Of a stretch of DNA of 64,000 nucleotides, positions 18,107 through 27,266 are shown piece after piece. The stretch comes from Hyphomicrobiales bacterium (GTDB lineage: Bacteria; Pseudomonadota; Alphaproteobacteria; Rhizobiales; Beijerinckiaceae), in assembly GCA_947455995.1 (NCBI GenBank), contig CANGQA010000001.1, positions 1 to 64,000 of the forward strand, given 5' to 3'. The notes beneath the pieces are model-generated. The model did no database searches. It was not told the origin of the DNA and worked only from the letters and a program-made list of their open reading frames with translations. Each line of letters begins with the position of its first letter. The stretch's first letter is position 1. The translations under genes and the position numbers were made by a program.

Positions 18107-18988
18107 TCAGCGCCTCGCTTTCGGGTCGAACAGATCACGCAGGCCGTCACCCAACAGGTTGAAACCCAAGACAGCAAAGAAAATCGCCAGTCCCGGAAAA
18201 ATCGCAGTCCACCAGTAATCGGGCAGATAGCCGCGCGCCAGTGAGAGAAGTGACCCCCATTCCGGTGTCGGCGGCTTTACACCGATGCCGATAAAGCCGA
18301 GTGCCGCCACAGCGAGAATCGCAAAGCCCATATCCAGTGACATTTTGATGATGATCGGTGACATCACATTGGGGAGCACATGCCGAAGCAGAATACGGCT
18401 ATCTGATGCCCCCAAAGCGCGGGCAGCCTGGACGAACAGGTCTTCTTTCTTAGCGATCACCTCGCCACGCATCAAGCGCGCAAATCCTGGCCACCAGGAC
18501 ATCGAGATCGCAAACACCATATTGTCGAGACCGGCGCCAAGGGCGGCGGCAATCGCCATGGCGAGAATAAGTGAGGGCAGTGTCAGCATCAGATCGGTCA
18601 GCCGCATCAGCACATCATCGATCCAGCCGCCGGCATAGCCCGCCAAAGCACCGATCAGACCGCCGATAATGGCCGCAATCATGACAACGCCAAATCCCGC
18701 GATGAGCGAGACGCGGGCCCCTGCCATCACCAGCGAAAACACATCCTGTCCCAATTCATTGGTGCCGAACCAATAGAGGGAGGAGGGTGGTTTGAACCGT
18801 GCCGCGGTATTGATGCCACCACTGATATGCTCGGGAAAAGGCACGATCCACGAACCGGCAACAGCAATCAGCATGAGCACCAGCACAATGGCCAGCCCTG
18901 CTATCGACAGGCCGCTTTGGCGGAACCGATAGATGCTGCGCTGCCAGTTCTGCCAGCGGGAGGGATGGGCGCCGTTATGATTGGTCAT
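18107..18988 (-). CDS. Dpp-type ABC permease (DppC-like)
   Basis: Inner-membrane permease of 293 aa. It has the FGTNELGQDVFSLVMAGARVS segment of DppC proteins, the loop QAARALGASDSRILLRHVLPN and the C-terminal FNLLGDGLRDLFDPKAR. ATG 18988 (MTNHNGAHPS) is chosen because it overlaps the DppB-like stop by 4 bp; a longer reading would run far into that gene. It pairs with the product at 18985-19992. Confidence 0.88.
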   Translation of the reverse strand: MTNHNGAHPSRWQNWQRSIYRFRQSGLSIAGLAIVLVLMLIAVAGSWIVPFPEHISGGINTAARFKPPSSLYWFGTNELGQDVFSLVMAGARVSLIAGFGVVMIAAIIGGLIGALAGYAGGWIDDVLMRLTDLMLTLPSLILAMAIAAALGAGLDNMVFAISMSWWPGFARLMRGEVIAKKEDLFVQAARALGASDSRILLRHVLPNVMSPIIIKMSLDMGFAILAVAALGFIGIGVKPPTPEWGSLLSLARGYLPDYWWTAIFPGLAIFFAVLGFNLLGDGLRDLFDPKARR

Positions 18989-19992
18989 TGATAGCGCACC
19001 TTGGGATTGATGACGCCATAGAGCAGGTCGATTGCCAGATTGACCAGAACGAAAATAAAACCAATCGACAAGGTCACACCCATTACAGGCATGAAATCCT
19101 GTGTCACGATCGCCTTGGTGGCATAAAGCCCGATGCCAGGCCAATCAAATACTGTTTCAACCAGAACCGAACCGCTCAACAGCCAGCCGATATAAAGGCC
19201 GATCACTGTCAGGGTCGATGAAAAGGCGTTTCGCAGCACATATTTCAGAATGATCAGAGATTGCGACAGGCCCAGTGCGCGCTCGGTCAGCACAAAATCC
19301 TGCTGCAACACATCCAGGGTCGAAGCACGCATCATGCGGGTGATGGTGGCCAGCGGCGAGAGGCTCATCGCCAAAGCAGGCATCAGCAAATGCTCGCAAC
19401 TGGTGGTGAATGCCAGCCAGTCCCCCGCCAGCAGGCTGTCGAGGGTCAGCATGCCGGTGACGGTAGGCGGTGGAAGGTCGATGATCGGAAAACGCCCGTT
19501 GAGGGGCAACCAGGCCAGCGACATTGCAAAGACCAGTTGCAGCACAAGCGCCAGAAAAAAGCGCGGCATGGCAATCGAGGCCAGCGAGAGAATCCGGATC
19601 AGATAATCGGGCCAGCGATTGGCGGTAATGGCCGACAGCAAACCCGCCGGAATACCAATTACAATGGCCAGGATGATTGCTGCAAAAACCAGTTCGAGTG
19701 TTGCCGGCAGATAGATTTTCAGATCGGCCGCCACTGGCCTGCGGGTCAGAACCGATTGCCCCCAATCGCCTTGCAACAGGCCGCTGGCATAGTGCCAATA
19801 TTGCTGGGGCAGGGGTCTATCCATCCCGAATTCGCGGGTGAGCGAGGCTATTTCTTCGGCACTGGCCTGTGGTCCGGCTGCCAGCTTGACAGGATCACCC
19901 GGCAAGATATGCGAAATTGTAAAGACAAGCAGCGTCAGCCCGATAAATACCGGAACAAGCAGGACAAGACGACGGATAATGAATCTGATCAT
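18985..19992 (-). CDS. Dpp-type ABC permease (DppB-like)
   Basis: Inner-membrane permease of 335 aa. It begins MIRFIIRRLVLLVPVFIGLT, the usual DppB N-terminal helix, then SHILPGDPVKLAAG. The EAA-type loop is LTERALGLSQSLIILKYVLR and the C-terminus is LLYGVINPKVRY. It follows the binding-protein gene after a 57-bp gap that contains a hairpin. Confidence 0.88.
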   Translation of the reverse strand: MIRFIIRRLVLLVPVFIGLTLLVFTISHILPGDPVKLAAGPQASAEEIASLTREFGMDRPLPQQYWHYASGLLQGDWGQSVLTRRPVAADLKIYLPATLELVFAAIILAIVIGIPAGLLSAITANRWPDYLIRILSLASIAMPRFFLALVLQLVFAMSLAWLPLNGRFPIIDLPPPTVTGMLTLDSLLAGDWLAFTTSCEHLLMPALAMSLSPLATITRMMRASTLDVLQQDFVLTERALGLSQSLIILKYVLRNAFSSTLTVIGLYIGWLLSGSVLVETVFDWPGIGLYATKAIVTQDFMPVMGVTLSIGFIFVLVNLAIDLLYGVINPKVRYQ

Positions 19993-20015
19993 CTGGCGAT
20001 TATGGTCCGGCAGCA

Positions 20016-20037
20016 GGGGCGCGACAAACCGCGCCCC
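20016..20037. other. Hairpin between binding-protein and permease genes
   Basis: Perfect 8-bp GC stem GGGGCGCG / CGCGCCCC with a 6-nt loop in the 57-bp gap between the genes ending at 20050 and starting at 19992. No T-run follows on the minus strand, so transcription probably continues. Confidence 0.65.
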
Positions 20038-20049
20038 CCGCCTTTGAGC

Positions 20050-21621
20050 TTATTTCAGGGACAGCGGAAAAAATTCGACTGCATTGCTTGCCACGGGTGT
20101 GAAGATGAAGCCCTGCACATCGCTGCGCAAAGCCAGCTTGCGCTTTTCCAGCACGCCAAAAATATCTGGTGCATCTTCCACGATCTGCTTTTGCATATCC
20201 AGATAGATGGTTTGGCGTTTGGCTTGGTCTGTTTCCGCGCGACCAGCCAGAATCAGAGCATCGACTTTTGGATTCTTGTAGACAGGATTCTGCCAGTTGC
20301 CGTTGCGCGAGGAGTGGTAGGCAGCAAACGCGATATTATCAGGATCGCCGTAATTGGCGGTCTGATAGACGGGGAAGAAATCAGCCATCTTGTCGGGAGA
20401 GGCGGTCGAAGCCACCATATCGGGCCAGACCATCGGCTTGATATCCAGTTCGATATTCAGCTTTTTGAGGCTATCGAGCAGAACCAGCGCAATACGGCGT
20501 TGCTGTTCAAGTCCAGACACATGCACCATGGTCAGCTTGATGCCGCCATTGGGAACTTTGGATTTGGACAGAAACTCCTTGGCCTTGTCCAAATCGGTGG
20601 TTGGCACCACCAGCTTGGGGTCATGCCCGAAAATACCGTTGGGCAGCGGGCCAACCATCAACTGGGCATAGCCTGCCGAATCCAGCATGGCCTGATAGTT
20701 GAAGGCATAGGAAATCGCCTTGCGCAGATTGATGTCGGCCAGCGGACCATGCTCGGTGTTGAGCTTGATCGAGAAGGTGCGGAATTCGGGCTCGATGATG
20801 GAGACAACACCGGGCTTGTCTTTGAGTGCATCCATATCTTCGCTGGTCAGATCCAGAGCCATATGCGCTTCGCCGCGCTGAACGGCCAGACGCTGGTTTG
20901 ATGTTTCACGAATAATGCGCCATATCGCGCCAGTCAGATTGCCGCCACCACTTTTCCAGGGGCTTGCCACTTTTTCCAACTCGTAGAGATTGCCCGGCTC
21001 GGCCCGTTTCAGCATGAAAGCGCCTGAACCCGCAATGTTGGATTTCAGCCATGTCTGGCCGTCATCCGAGCCTTTGTTGTCCTCGACCAGTTTCGGATTG
21101 ATGATCCACAACCATGGCAGAACATGCGGGAAAGCGACGAAGGGTTTGGCCAATTTGATCTTGACGGTCTTGGCATCGACAACGCTGACCGAATTTTCAT
21201 CCACAATGCCGGCAATCATCCAGGCATTGCCCTTTTTCAGCCGCACCAGACGGTCGAAAGAATATTTGACCGCGTCCGCTGTGACAGGCGAGCCATCGTT
21301 GAACTTGGCTTTGCCATCGAGTTTGAAGATATATTCCATGCCATCGGGAGAGACCGAGAAGGATTCTGCCAGATGCGGCTTGACCTGTGGCGGGTTCCCT
21401 TCCACGCGGACCAGCGGATCATAGAGATTGCGCAAGAGCGCCGAGGCGGAATAGCCGGTGGCCACATGCGGATCGAAATTAGGGACATCCTGATTGCTGG
21501 CTACAACCAGAATTTTACGCGGCGCGGTTTGCGCCTGCGCATGGGGGACAACAGCTGTGTTGATGGCACCCAACACCGTGGCCATGGCAACCCATCGCAA
21601 TAATGACTTGAACTGTTTCAT
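20050..21621 (-). CDS. Extracytoplasmic solute-binding protein, family 5 (DppA type)
   Basis: Periplasmic binding protein of 523 aa, with a Sec signal ending near PHAQAQTAP. Family 5 segments are PHLAESFSVSPDGMEYIFKL, KFNDGSPVTADAVKYSFDR and DINLRKAISYAFNYQAML. Its length is that of standard DppA/OppA proteins. It lies between the hydantoinase gene (78 bp upstream) and the dppBCDF-like genes, so its ligand is probably the hydantoinase/oxoprolinase substrate, such as a cyclic amide or a peptide-like compound. That link is from context only. Confidence 0.87.
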   Translation of the reverse strand: MKQFKSLLRWVAMATVLGAINTAVVPHAQAQTAPRKILVVASNQDVPNFDPHVATGYSASALLRNLYDPLVRVEGNPPQVKPHLAESFSVSPDGMEYIFKLDGKAKFNDGSPVTADAVKYSFDRLVRLKKGNAWMIAGIVDENSVSVVDAKTVKIKLAKPFVAFPHVLPWLWIINPKLVEDNKGSDDGQTWLKSNIAGSGAFMLKRAEPGNLYELEKVASPWKSGGGNLTGAIWRIIRETSNQRLAVQRGEAHMALDLTSEDMDALKDKPGVVSIIEPEFRTFSIKLNTEHGPLADINLRKAISYAFNYQAMLDSAGYAQLMVGPLPNGIFGHDPKLVVPTTDLDKAKEFLSKSKVPNGGIKLTMVHVSGLEQQRRIALVLLDSLKKLNIELDIKPMVWPDMVASTASPDKMADFFPVYQTANYGDPDNIAFAAYHSSRNGNWQNPVYKNPKVDALILAGRAETDQAKRQTIYLDMQKQIVEDAPDIFGVLEKRKLALRSDVQGFIFTPVASNAVEFFPLSLK

Positions 21622-21699
21622 GCTTTACTCCTGCCTTCACCAGAGGGATTGTCAATTGCTGCTCCGAATATGCCTCTTCACATCCGGGCTTTGCATGGT

Positions 21700-24600
21700 T
21701 CATTCTTGCACGCCGTAATCGCGCAAGGCCGTATCCTTCGAGATCAGGCCATTGGCCAGATCATTGATCACCAATTCTGTCTTGCGTTGACGAGGGTCGC
21801 CGAAACCGGCTCCGCCTGCAATGACAATTTCAACCACTTCATCAGGATTATTCAAACTGACCAGATCGCCGGTCCCGCAATCATGCAACAGCTTGCCTTG
21901 CAGGTCCATGACAACGCCACGCGCTTCTCCTCCTGCGTGACCGCCGAACAAGCCATCGGTCGGGTTGCCCACCCCTTCGGGATAGACCGAGACCAGCGTG
22001 GTTTGCTGGTCGGCTTCAAGCTTCCTGAAACGGATGCGCTGTCCAAGCCCGCCGCGTTGCTGGCCGGAGCCGCCTGAATCTTGAAGATAGGATTTCTCCA
22101 GGACCAGCACCGGCACGCGCGTTTCAAACAATTCGATCGAGGTATTAGCTGCCGAGGTTGGCCACAGCAGTCCTGACTTGCCATCATGCTGCGAGGAGGC
22201 CCCCTGACCGCCGCCGACAAACAATAAATCGCTATAGATCGTCCCATCGGCGGTCTGGCCATAAATGTTTGCCGCCACCGGCAGGCCAGTAAAGGCCTGC
22301 ACCTGATCGGATGCCGCATCAGCCAGCGCGCGGAAGATGTTGGGGGCGATATACCACCCCGTCCGCGTACGAATATTGACGGATGCCGGACGCTTGGGAT
22401 TGAGGATCGAGCCTTCGGGCGCCTTGACGGTGAAGGGCCTGTAGCAACCGGCATTGCCGCGCACCGATGGGGTCAGCATGCATTTCAGTGGATAGGTTGC
22501 ATGCGCCGCGGTGTAATTCAGCGTCGAATTCAGCCCTCCACGCGGCAATTGCGGCGGGGCGCCGGCGAAATCGACTTCGATCTCGTCATCTTTGACGGTT
22601 ACCGCCACCGGATAGGTCAGCACCTCGCCCAACGGATTGTTCTGGATCGTCGAATGGTAAACCCCATCGGGAATGGAACGAATGGCTTGGCGCATTGCCT
22701 GTTCGGAACGGTCCTGCACGACATGGGCAAGGGCACGCAAATCCTCCATGCCGTAATCATCCATGAAGGACAACAGACGTTCCGCGCCCAGGCGGTTGGC
22801 ACCCACGAAAGAGTTCAGATCACCGATCACCTGATCGCTGTTGCGGACGTTTTCGGCGAGCAGGCGATACAGCGATTCATTGGGGACACCCGCCTCAAAC
22901 AGCTTCATCGGCGGGATCTGGAAACCTTCCTCGTAGATCTCGCGGGCACGCAGCGAATCCTTGGTGCCGCCGATATCGGACACATGGCCAACCGTGCCGA
23001 GCAGCCCGACCAACTTGCCCTGCCGGAAGCATGGCGTGACCACTGCAATATCAAACAGATGACCAGCACAGAGCCAAGGGTCATTGGTAATAAGAACATC
23101 CCCTTCGCGCAGCGTTTCGGGCGGGTAGCGTTCCAGCAGCGCTTTGACGGCGAGTGGTAAAGTCAGATTGAACACCGGCATAGCGCGCGGCGAATGGGCC
23201 AGGGTTTCACCCGTGGCATCGAGTAACTCGCAGGCAAAGTCCTGGGATTCTGAAATCACCAGCGAGAAGGCCGTACGACACACCGTCAGCCACATTTCTT
23301 CCACGACATTGACGAGACGGCTCCACATGATTTCGAGCGCGATCGGATCGCGTTCGATCACGTTGATTGCATCAACCATCGGCATATCGGCACGGATCAT
23401 AATCGGTGCCTGATCTTGCGCGCCAATGCTGATGCGAAGATTGCCAACCTCATCGACACTGACCCGATCGCGCGGCGGAATCACCGTCGTGGCCTCGCGC
23501 TCCTCGATAATCGCCGGACCCTCGATAGTGGTGCCGGTTTTCAGGGCATAGCGGTCATAGACCGGCGTGGTGACAAAGGCATGATCGAAATAGGCTTCGC
23601 GCGTGCCCTTGAGCGCCGTGGTCCGGGTTGCGTCCTGCTCCGCGACCAGCGAAAGCTGCGGTGTCGGACCCGAACAGCGCACACGAAAATTGATGGCCTC
23701 AATGCGCGCATCTTCCGGCGGCTCGGTGAAGCGGCGGGAATAGACATCGATAAAGGCGTTGCGAATGGCCTTGAGGCTGTCATCGCCCAACTGGCCTGCG
23801 GGCAGGGGAACAGCAATATCGTGCATCTGTCCGACCAGACGCATATCGGCGCTGCGCTCGGTGATGACGCTATCTTGCGCAATGCCTGCGTCCACCAGAT
23901 TGGCTGTGGCCTGTGCGGCAAGGCCGTCCAGAATGTCGTTGACTGCCGCGCTGTTCCAGCCTGCCTTGAATTCGACAGGCATCGAGCGGGCGTTTTCAAA
24001 ACTGAGAGGGGCTGCCAGAAAGCCCAAAGCGGATGCTGCGCCCGATGCTGGCGGAATAATGACTTCGCGCACACCCAAGGCCGCTGCCACTTCGGCAACA
24101 TGGGCAGGGCCTGCCCCACCAAAACCGACCATAGCGTAGCTTCGCGGATCCTTGCCCTTCTCGACCAGATAGACGCGGGCGGCTGAGGCCATGCTTTCGA
24201 CGACGACCTTGTGAATTCCTGCCGCTGTCTCCTCAACGGACAGGCCGAGCTGCAAGCCTACCCGTTCCATCGCCGCGCGTGCGGCGGGCTGATCGAGCGA
24301 CATCCGGCCACCAAGAAAAAATCCGGGATCGTAATAGCCCAGCAGCAAATTAGCGTCTGTCACGGTGGGCTGAAGGCCACCCATGCCATAGCAGGCAGGG
24401 CCGGGATCGGAACCTGCCGATTGCGGACCAACCCTTAGCAGCCCCACTTCGTCGATGGCGGCAATCGAACCGCCACCCGCACCGATTTCAATCATATCAA
24501 TGACCGGTGCCTTGATCGGCAGGCCGGATCCTTTTTTGAACCGGTGAATACGCCCTGCTTCCATCATCGGGGCGATTTCGGCTTGCCCGTCCTCGATCAT

Positions 24601-25578
24601 ACAGGCCTTGGCGGTGGTGCCGCCCATATCGAAGGAAATGATATCGCGTTTGCCGGCGCGCAAGCCGAACAAAGCGGTGGCAAGCCCACCTCCTGCCGGT
24701 CCGGATTCCAGCAGCCTGATCGGAAAACGCCGCGCGGTATCAAGGGACGTCAGCCCGCCCGCTGAATGCATCAAGCGCAAGGCGCCGCCAAAGCCCCTTT
24801 GGCGCAGTTCTCTTTCCAGCCGCGTCAGATAACTGTCCATGAGAGGTTGCACATAGGCATTGGCGCAGGTGGTGGCGCAGCGTTGATATTCCCACAATTC
24901 CGCGACCACATCATGCGATAGCGACAAGGCCAGCTGCGGATAATGCCGCTTGGCCAATTCCGCCACCCGCAATTCATGGTCGGGATTGGCATAGGAATGG
25001 AGAAAACACACCGCCACGGCGGTGACATCCTGTGCGGCCAATTCACCCAGTCTTGCCAGCACATCGTCGTCACTCAGGTTGACAATGATCTTGCCGTCTC
25101 GGTCCATCCGCTCCCTGACTTCGAGCCGCAAGGCGCGCGGCACCATCGGTTCGGGAAAGCCCAAAAACAGATCATAAATATCGTAACGCTGTTCGGTGCC
25201 CATTTCGAGAATGTCACGAAAGCCAAGGGTGGTGATGAGCCCGACTTTGGCGCCGTTGCGCTCGATGATCGCGTTGGTCACCAAAGTAGTGCCATGGATC
25301 ATTTCGCTGACATCCGACAGCGAGATACCGGCCATGGCGACCAGCTCCTGCAAGCCGGTCAGCGCTGATTCTGACGGGTCGTGCGGTGAGGTCAACCGCT
25401 TGTGCAGTGTGACAGCCCCATGGTCATCGTCATAGAGAATGAAATCGGTGAATGTACCGCCAATATCGAAACCGATGCGCCAGCGGCCAATTGATCCCGA
25501 ACCCTTTGATCCAGAGGCCTTTATTTCTGGGGCCTGTGATGGCGTGGATTGCTTTGATCCCGAGATGTGTCGGTTCAT
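21700..25578 (-). CDS. Fused hydantoinase A/B (5-oxoprolinase family)
   Basis: A 1292-aa cytoplasmic enzyme in which the ATP-binding hydantoinase A part (about residues 33-710) is fused to hydantoinase B (about 745-1285). The A part has the actin-like phosphate loop FDIGGTFTDFILYD, a second one at SFDMGGTTAKACMIEDG, and IEIGAGGGSIA. The B part has FNLTLPLAVKA, NDPWLCAGHLFDIAVVTPCF and GTVGHVSDIGG. The family opens cyclic amides (5-oxoproline, hydantoins, related imides) using ATP. An N-terminal Ser/Gly/Lys tail of about 30 residues is low in complexity. The start overlaps the IclR stop by 4 bp. Whether the substrate is oxoproline, a hydantoin or acetophenone-like cannot be read from sequence. 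Confidence 0.9.
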   Translation of the reverse strand: MNRHISGSKQSTPSQAPEIKASGSKGSGSIGRWRIGFDIGGTFTDFILYDDDHGAVTLHKRLTSPHDPSESALTGLQELVAMAGISLSDVSEMIHGTTLVTNAIIERNGAKVGLITTLGFRDILEMGTEQRYDIYDLFLGFPEPMVPRALRLEVRERMDRDGKIIVNLSDDDVLARLGELAAQDVTAVAVCFLHSYANPDHELRVAELAKRHYPQLALSLSHDVVAELWEYQRCATTCANAYVQPLMDSYLTRLERELRQRGFGGALRLMHSAGGLTSLDTARRFPIRLLESGPAGGGLATALFGLRAGKRDIISFDMGGTTAKACMIEDGQAEIAPMMEAGRIHRFKKGSGLPIKAPVIDMIEIGAGGGSIAAIDEVGLLRVGPQSAGSDPGPACYGMGGLQPTVTDANLLLGYYDPGFFLGGRMSLDQPAARAAMERVGLQLGLSVEETAAGIHKVVVESMASAARVYLVEKGKDPRSYAMVGFGGAGPAHVAEVAAALGVREVIIPPASGAASALGFLAAPLSFENARSMPVEFKAGWNSAAVNDILDGLAAQATANLVDAGIAQDSVITERSADMRLVGQMHDIAVPLPAGQLGDDSLKAIRNAFIDVYSRRFTEPPEDARIEAINFRVRCSGPTPQLSLVAEQDATRTTALKGTREAYFDHAFVTTPVYDRYALKTGTTIEGPAIIEEREATTVIPPRDRVSVDEVGNLRISIGAQDQAPIMIRADMPMVDAINVIERDPIALEIMWSRLVNVVEEMWLTVCRTAFSLVISESQDFACELLDATGETLAHSPRAMPVFNLTLPLAVKALLERYPPETLREGDVLITNDPWLCAGHLFDIAVVTPCFRQGKLVGLLGTVGHVSDIGGTKDSLRAREIYEEGFQIPPMKLFEAGVPNESLYRLLAENVRNSDQVIGDLNSFVGANRLGAERLLSFMDDYGMEDLRALAHVVQDRSEQAMRQAIRSIPDGVYHSTIQNNPLGEVLTYPVAVTVKDDEIEVDFAGAPPQLPRGGLNSTLNYTAAHATYPLKCMLTPSVRGNAGCYRPFTVKAPEGSILNPKRPASVNIRTRTGWYIAPNIFRALADAASDQVQAFTGLPVAANIYGQTADGTIYSDLLFVGGGQGASSQHDGKSGLLWPTSAANTSIELFETRVPVLVLEKSYLQDSGGSGQQRGGLGQRIRFRKLEADQQTTLVSVYPEGVGNPTDGLFGGHAGGEARGVVMDLQGKLLHDCGTGDLVSLNNPDEVVEIVIAGGAGFGDPRQRKTELVINDLANGLISKDTALRDYGVQE

Positions 25579-26378
25579 ATCTGCTGTACTCCAGATGGAC
25601 TCTTTTTTGGACGCATCCTGTCAATGAGCGGCTGCCCATGATCATTGAATTGCCGGGCGAGACGGCTTGTGATCTCTTTCATTCTTGTGATGATGTGATC
25701 GCGTTCTAGCTGGGATATTGTGGCAGCCGGAAAGGCGATACAGAGACTGAGGGCCAGATTTTTGGCAGGATCGACAACCACGGTTGCCAGGGCTCCCACG
25801 CCATGATTGGTCTCGTCATAGGCCTCGGAATAGCCGGATTGGCGCACCTGATTGATCCGTTTCATCAACTCTTCCAAAGTGGGAGGTGCGCGTTCGGTCG
25901 GGACATCCATTCCTTTGGCGTAAAGCAACTGAATGGCTCTGTCATCCATGCGTGACAGCAAAGCGCGGCCCGTTGCACTTGCCGAGGCCTGCAGGCGCCT
26001 TCCAATAACGGTGGCGACCCGAAGAACCTGTCGGCCCTCATGCCCTGTCAGTCCGATGACATCTTGATGGTCGAGTGCCGAGACATAGCCGGTGTGGCCC
26101 GTCTCCTCGACCAATTCGCTGACGGCTGCATCGGCGCGCGCGAGCAGGCTCATATCCACTTTATTGATTTGTGCGAGGTGAATAAGGAGTGGAGCAGGAC
26201 GGTATTTGCGTCCGACTTTCGAGACTTCAAGAAATCCCGCATCGCGCATGGCATTCAATAGGCGCGAGGTTGAGCTTTTGGGGGCGCCACGCAGCGCCAC
26301 AATATCGGTCAGCGTCAATTCCGGACGTTCGTCTGAAAAGCACCGCAACACGTGCGATGCTGAATGGAGAATCGTCAT
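25575..26378 (-). CDS. IclR-family transcriptional regulator
   Basis: DNA-binding regulator of about 267 aa. An N-terminal winged helix-turn-helix (LTLTDIVALRGAPKSSTSRLLNAMRDAGFLEV) is followed by the IclR effector domain with RVATVIGRRLQASASATGRALLS. I start at ATG 26378 since AGAGG precedes it at good spacing. The alternative ATG at 26399 lies inside the palindrome 26394-26408 and has no ribosome site. It is the first gene of the operon with the fused hydantoinase and the importer, overlapping the hydantoinase start by 4 bp, so it very likely controls this operon and itself. The effector is unknown. Confidence 0.85.
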   Translation of the reverse strand: MTILHSASHVLRCFSDERPELTLTDIVALRGAPKSSTSRLLNAMRDAGFLEVSKVGRKYRPAPLLIHLAQINKVDMSLLARADAAVSELVEETGHTGYVSALDHQDVIGLTGHEGRQVLRVATVIGRRLQASASATGRALLSRMDDRAIQLLYAKGMDVPTERAPPTLEELMKRINQVRQSGYSEAYDETNHGVGALATVVVDPAKNLALSLCIAFPAATISQLERDHIITRMKEITSRLARQFNDHGQPLIDRMRPKKSPSGVQQI

Positions 26379-26393
26379 CGCTACCTCTAAGAA

Positions 26394-26408
26394 TTCCATT
26401 TAATGGAA
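26394..26408. promoter_or_regulatory. Palindromic operator candidate for the IclR regulator
   Basis: TTCCATT-T-AATGGAA is a perfect 7-bp inverted repeat with a single central base. It ends 16 bp upstream of the chosen IclR start. IclR-family proteins bind palindromes of about this size near their own promoters, so autoregulation is likely. Confidence 0.6.
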
Positions 26409-26598
26409 CTAAGGTTTCATTAATCAAAAAGCTAACACAGAGATGGCTGATCGACAAGCGTGAGCATTGTTTGCTGTGCACTTGTGAATCATGCAACTCG
26501 GGTTGATCTTGTTCCTGTTAAAAGAGCATGCAACCTGCCACACTCAGGCAGGCTAACAATCGGGCCTTTCGGGGCAAACTGGTTTGGAGGAGAGAGTG

Positions 26599-27228
26599 AT
26601 GGGTAAAGTGCATGTGGTGAATCATCCGCTGATCCAGCACAAGCTGACCTTGATGCGCGATGTGTCGACTCCGACCCAATCTTTCAGGCAATTGCTGAAC
26701 GAAATCGGCATGATGCTGTGTTACGAGGTCACGCGCGATCTGCCGACCGAACTGGTCGAGGTTGAAACGCCGCTTGGGCGCACCATGAAGCCGCAACTCT
26801 CCGGTAAAAAGCTGGTTTTTGCGCCCATTTTACGGGCCGGAGTGGGTTTTCTTGATGGAATGCTTGAGCTGGTGCCCGCTGCTCGTGTTGCCCATATCGG
26901 GCTTTACCGCGATCCAGCCACGCTGCAGGCAGTTGAATATTATTTCAAGGCTCCCAGCGATGTGGTAGAACGGCTCGTGATTGTGATGGATCCGATGCTT
27001 GCCACGGCCCATTCGGCCATTGCTGCGATTACCCGTTTGAAAGAACGCGGTGTTCACGACATCCGGTTTGTCTGTTTATTGGCTGCCCCTGAAGGGCTTG
27101 CAACTTTTCAAGCCGCCTTGCCCGAGGTGCAGATCTGGACGGCAGCGATTGATGACCACTTGAACGATCATGGATATATCGTGCCGGGTTTGGGTGATGC
27201 GGGTGATCGCATCTATGGTACCAAATAA
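26599..27228 (+). CDS. upp: Uracil phosphoribosyltransferase
   Basis: Converts uracil and PRPP to UMP in pyrimidine salvage. The 209-aa protein has the N-terminal [13 protein letters not shown], the segment [19 protein letters not shown] and the C-terminal uracil loop [16 protein letters not shown]. The PRPP loop reads [11 protein letters not shown], where most family members have ATGGS or ATGNS; the two substitutions are unusual. ATG 26599 follows GGAGGAGAG. It is divergent from the IclR operon and 38 bp before the EamA gene, so those two may be co-transcribed. A small hairpin (CCTGCC / GGCAGG, 26534-26552) lies in its leader. Confidence 0.9.
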   Translation: MGKVHVVNHPLIQHKLTLMRDVSTPTQSFRQLLNEIGMMLCYEVTRDLPTELVEVETPLGRTMKPQLSGKKLVFAPILRAGVGFLDGMLELVPAARVAHIGLYRDPATLQAVEYYFKAPSDVVERLVIVMDPMLATAHSAIAAITRLKERGVHDIRFVCLLAAPEGLATFQAALPEVQIWTAAIDDHLNDHGYIVPGLGDAGDRIYGTK

Positions 27229-27266
27229 GCCCGTCCCGGTTTGATCCTTCTTTTTGAAAGCGTGCA

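Noticed and set aside
19261-20901. A 546-codon open frame on the plus strand
   Set aside because: It is antisense to the permease and binding-protein genes, which have clear domains and operon structure. Its translation is rich in Gln/His/Arg with no domain, as expected for a shadow frame.
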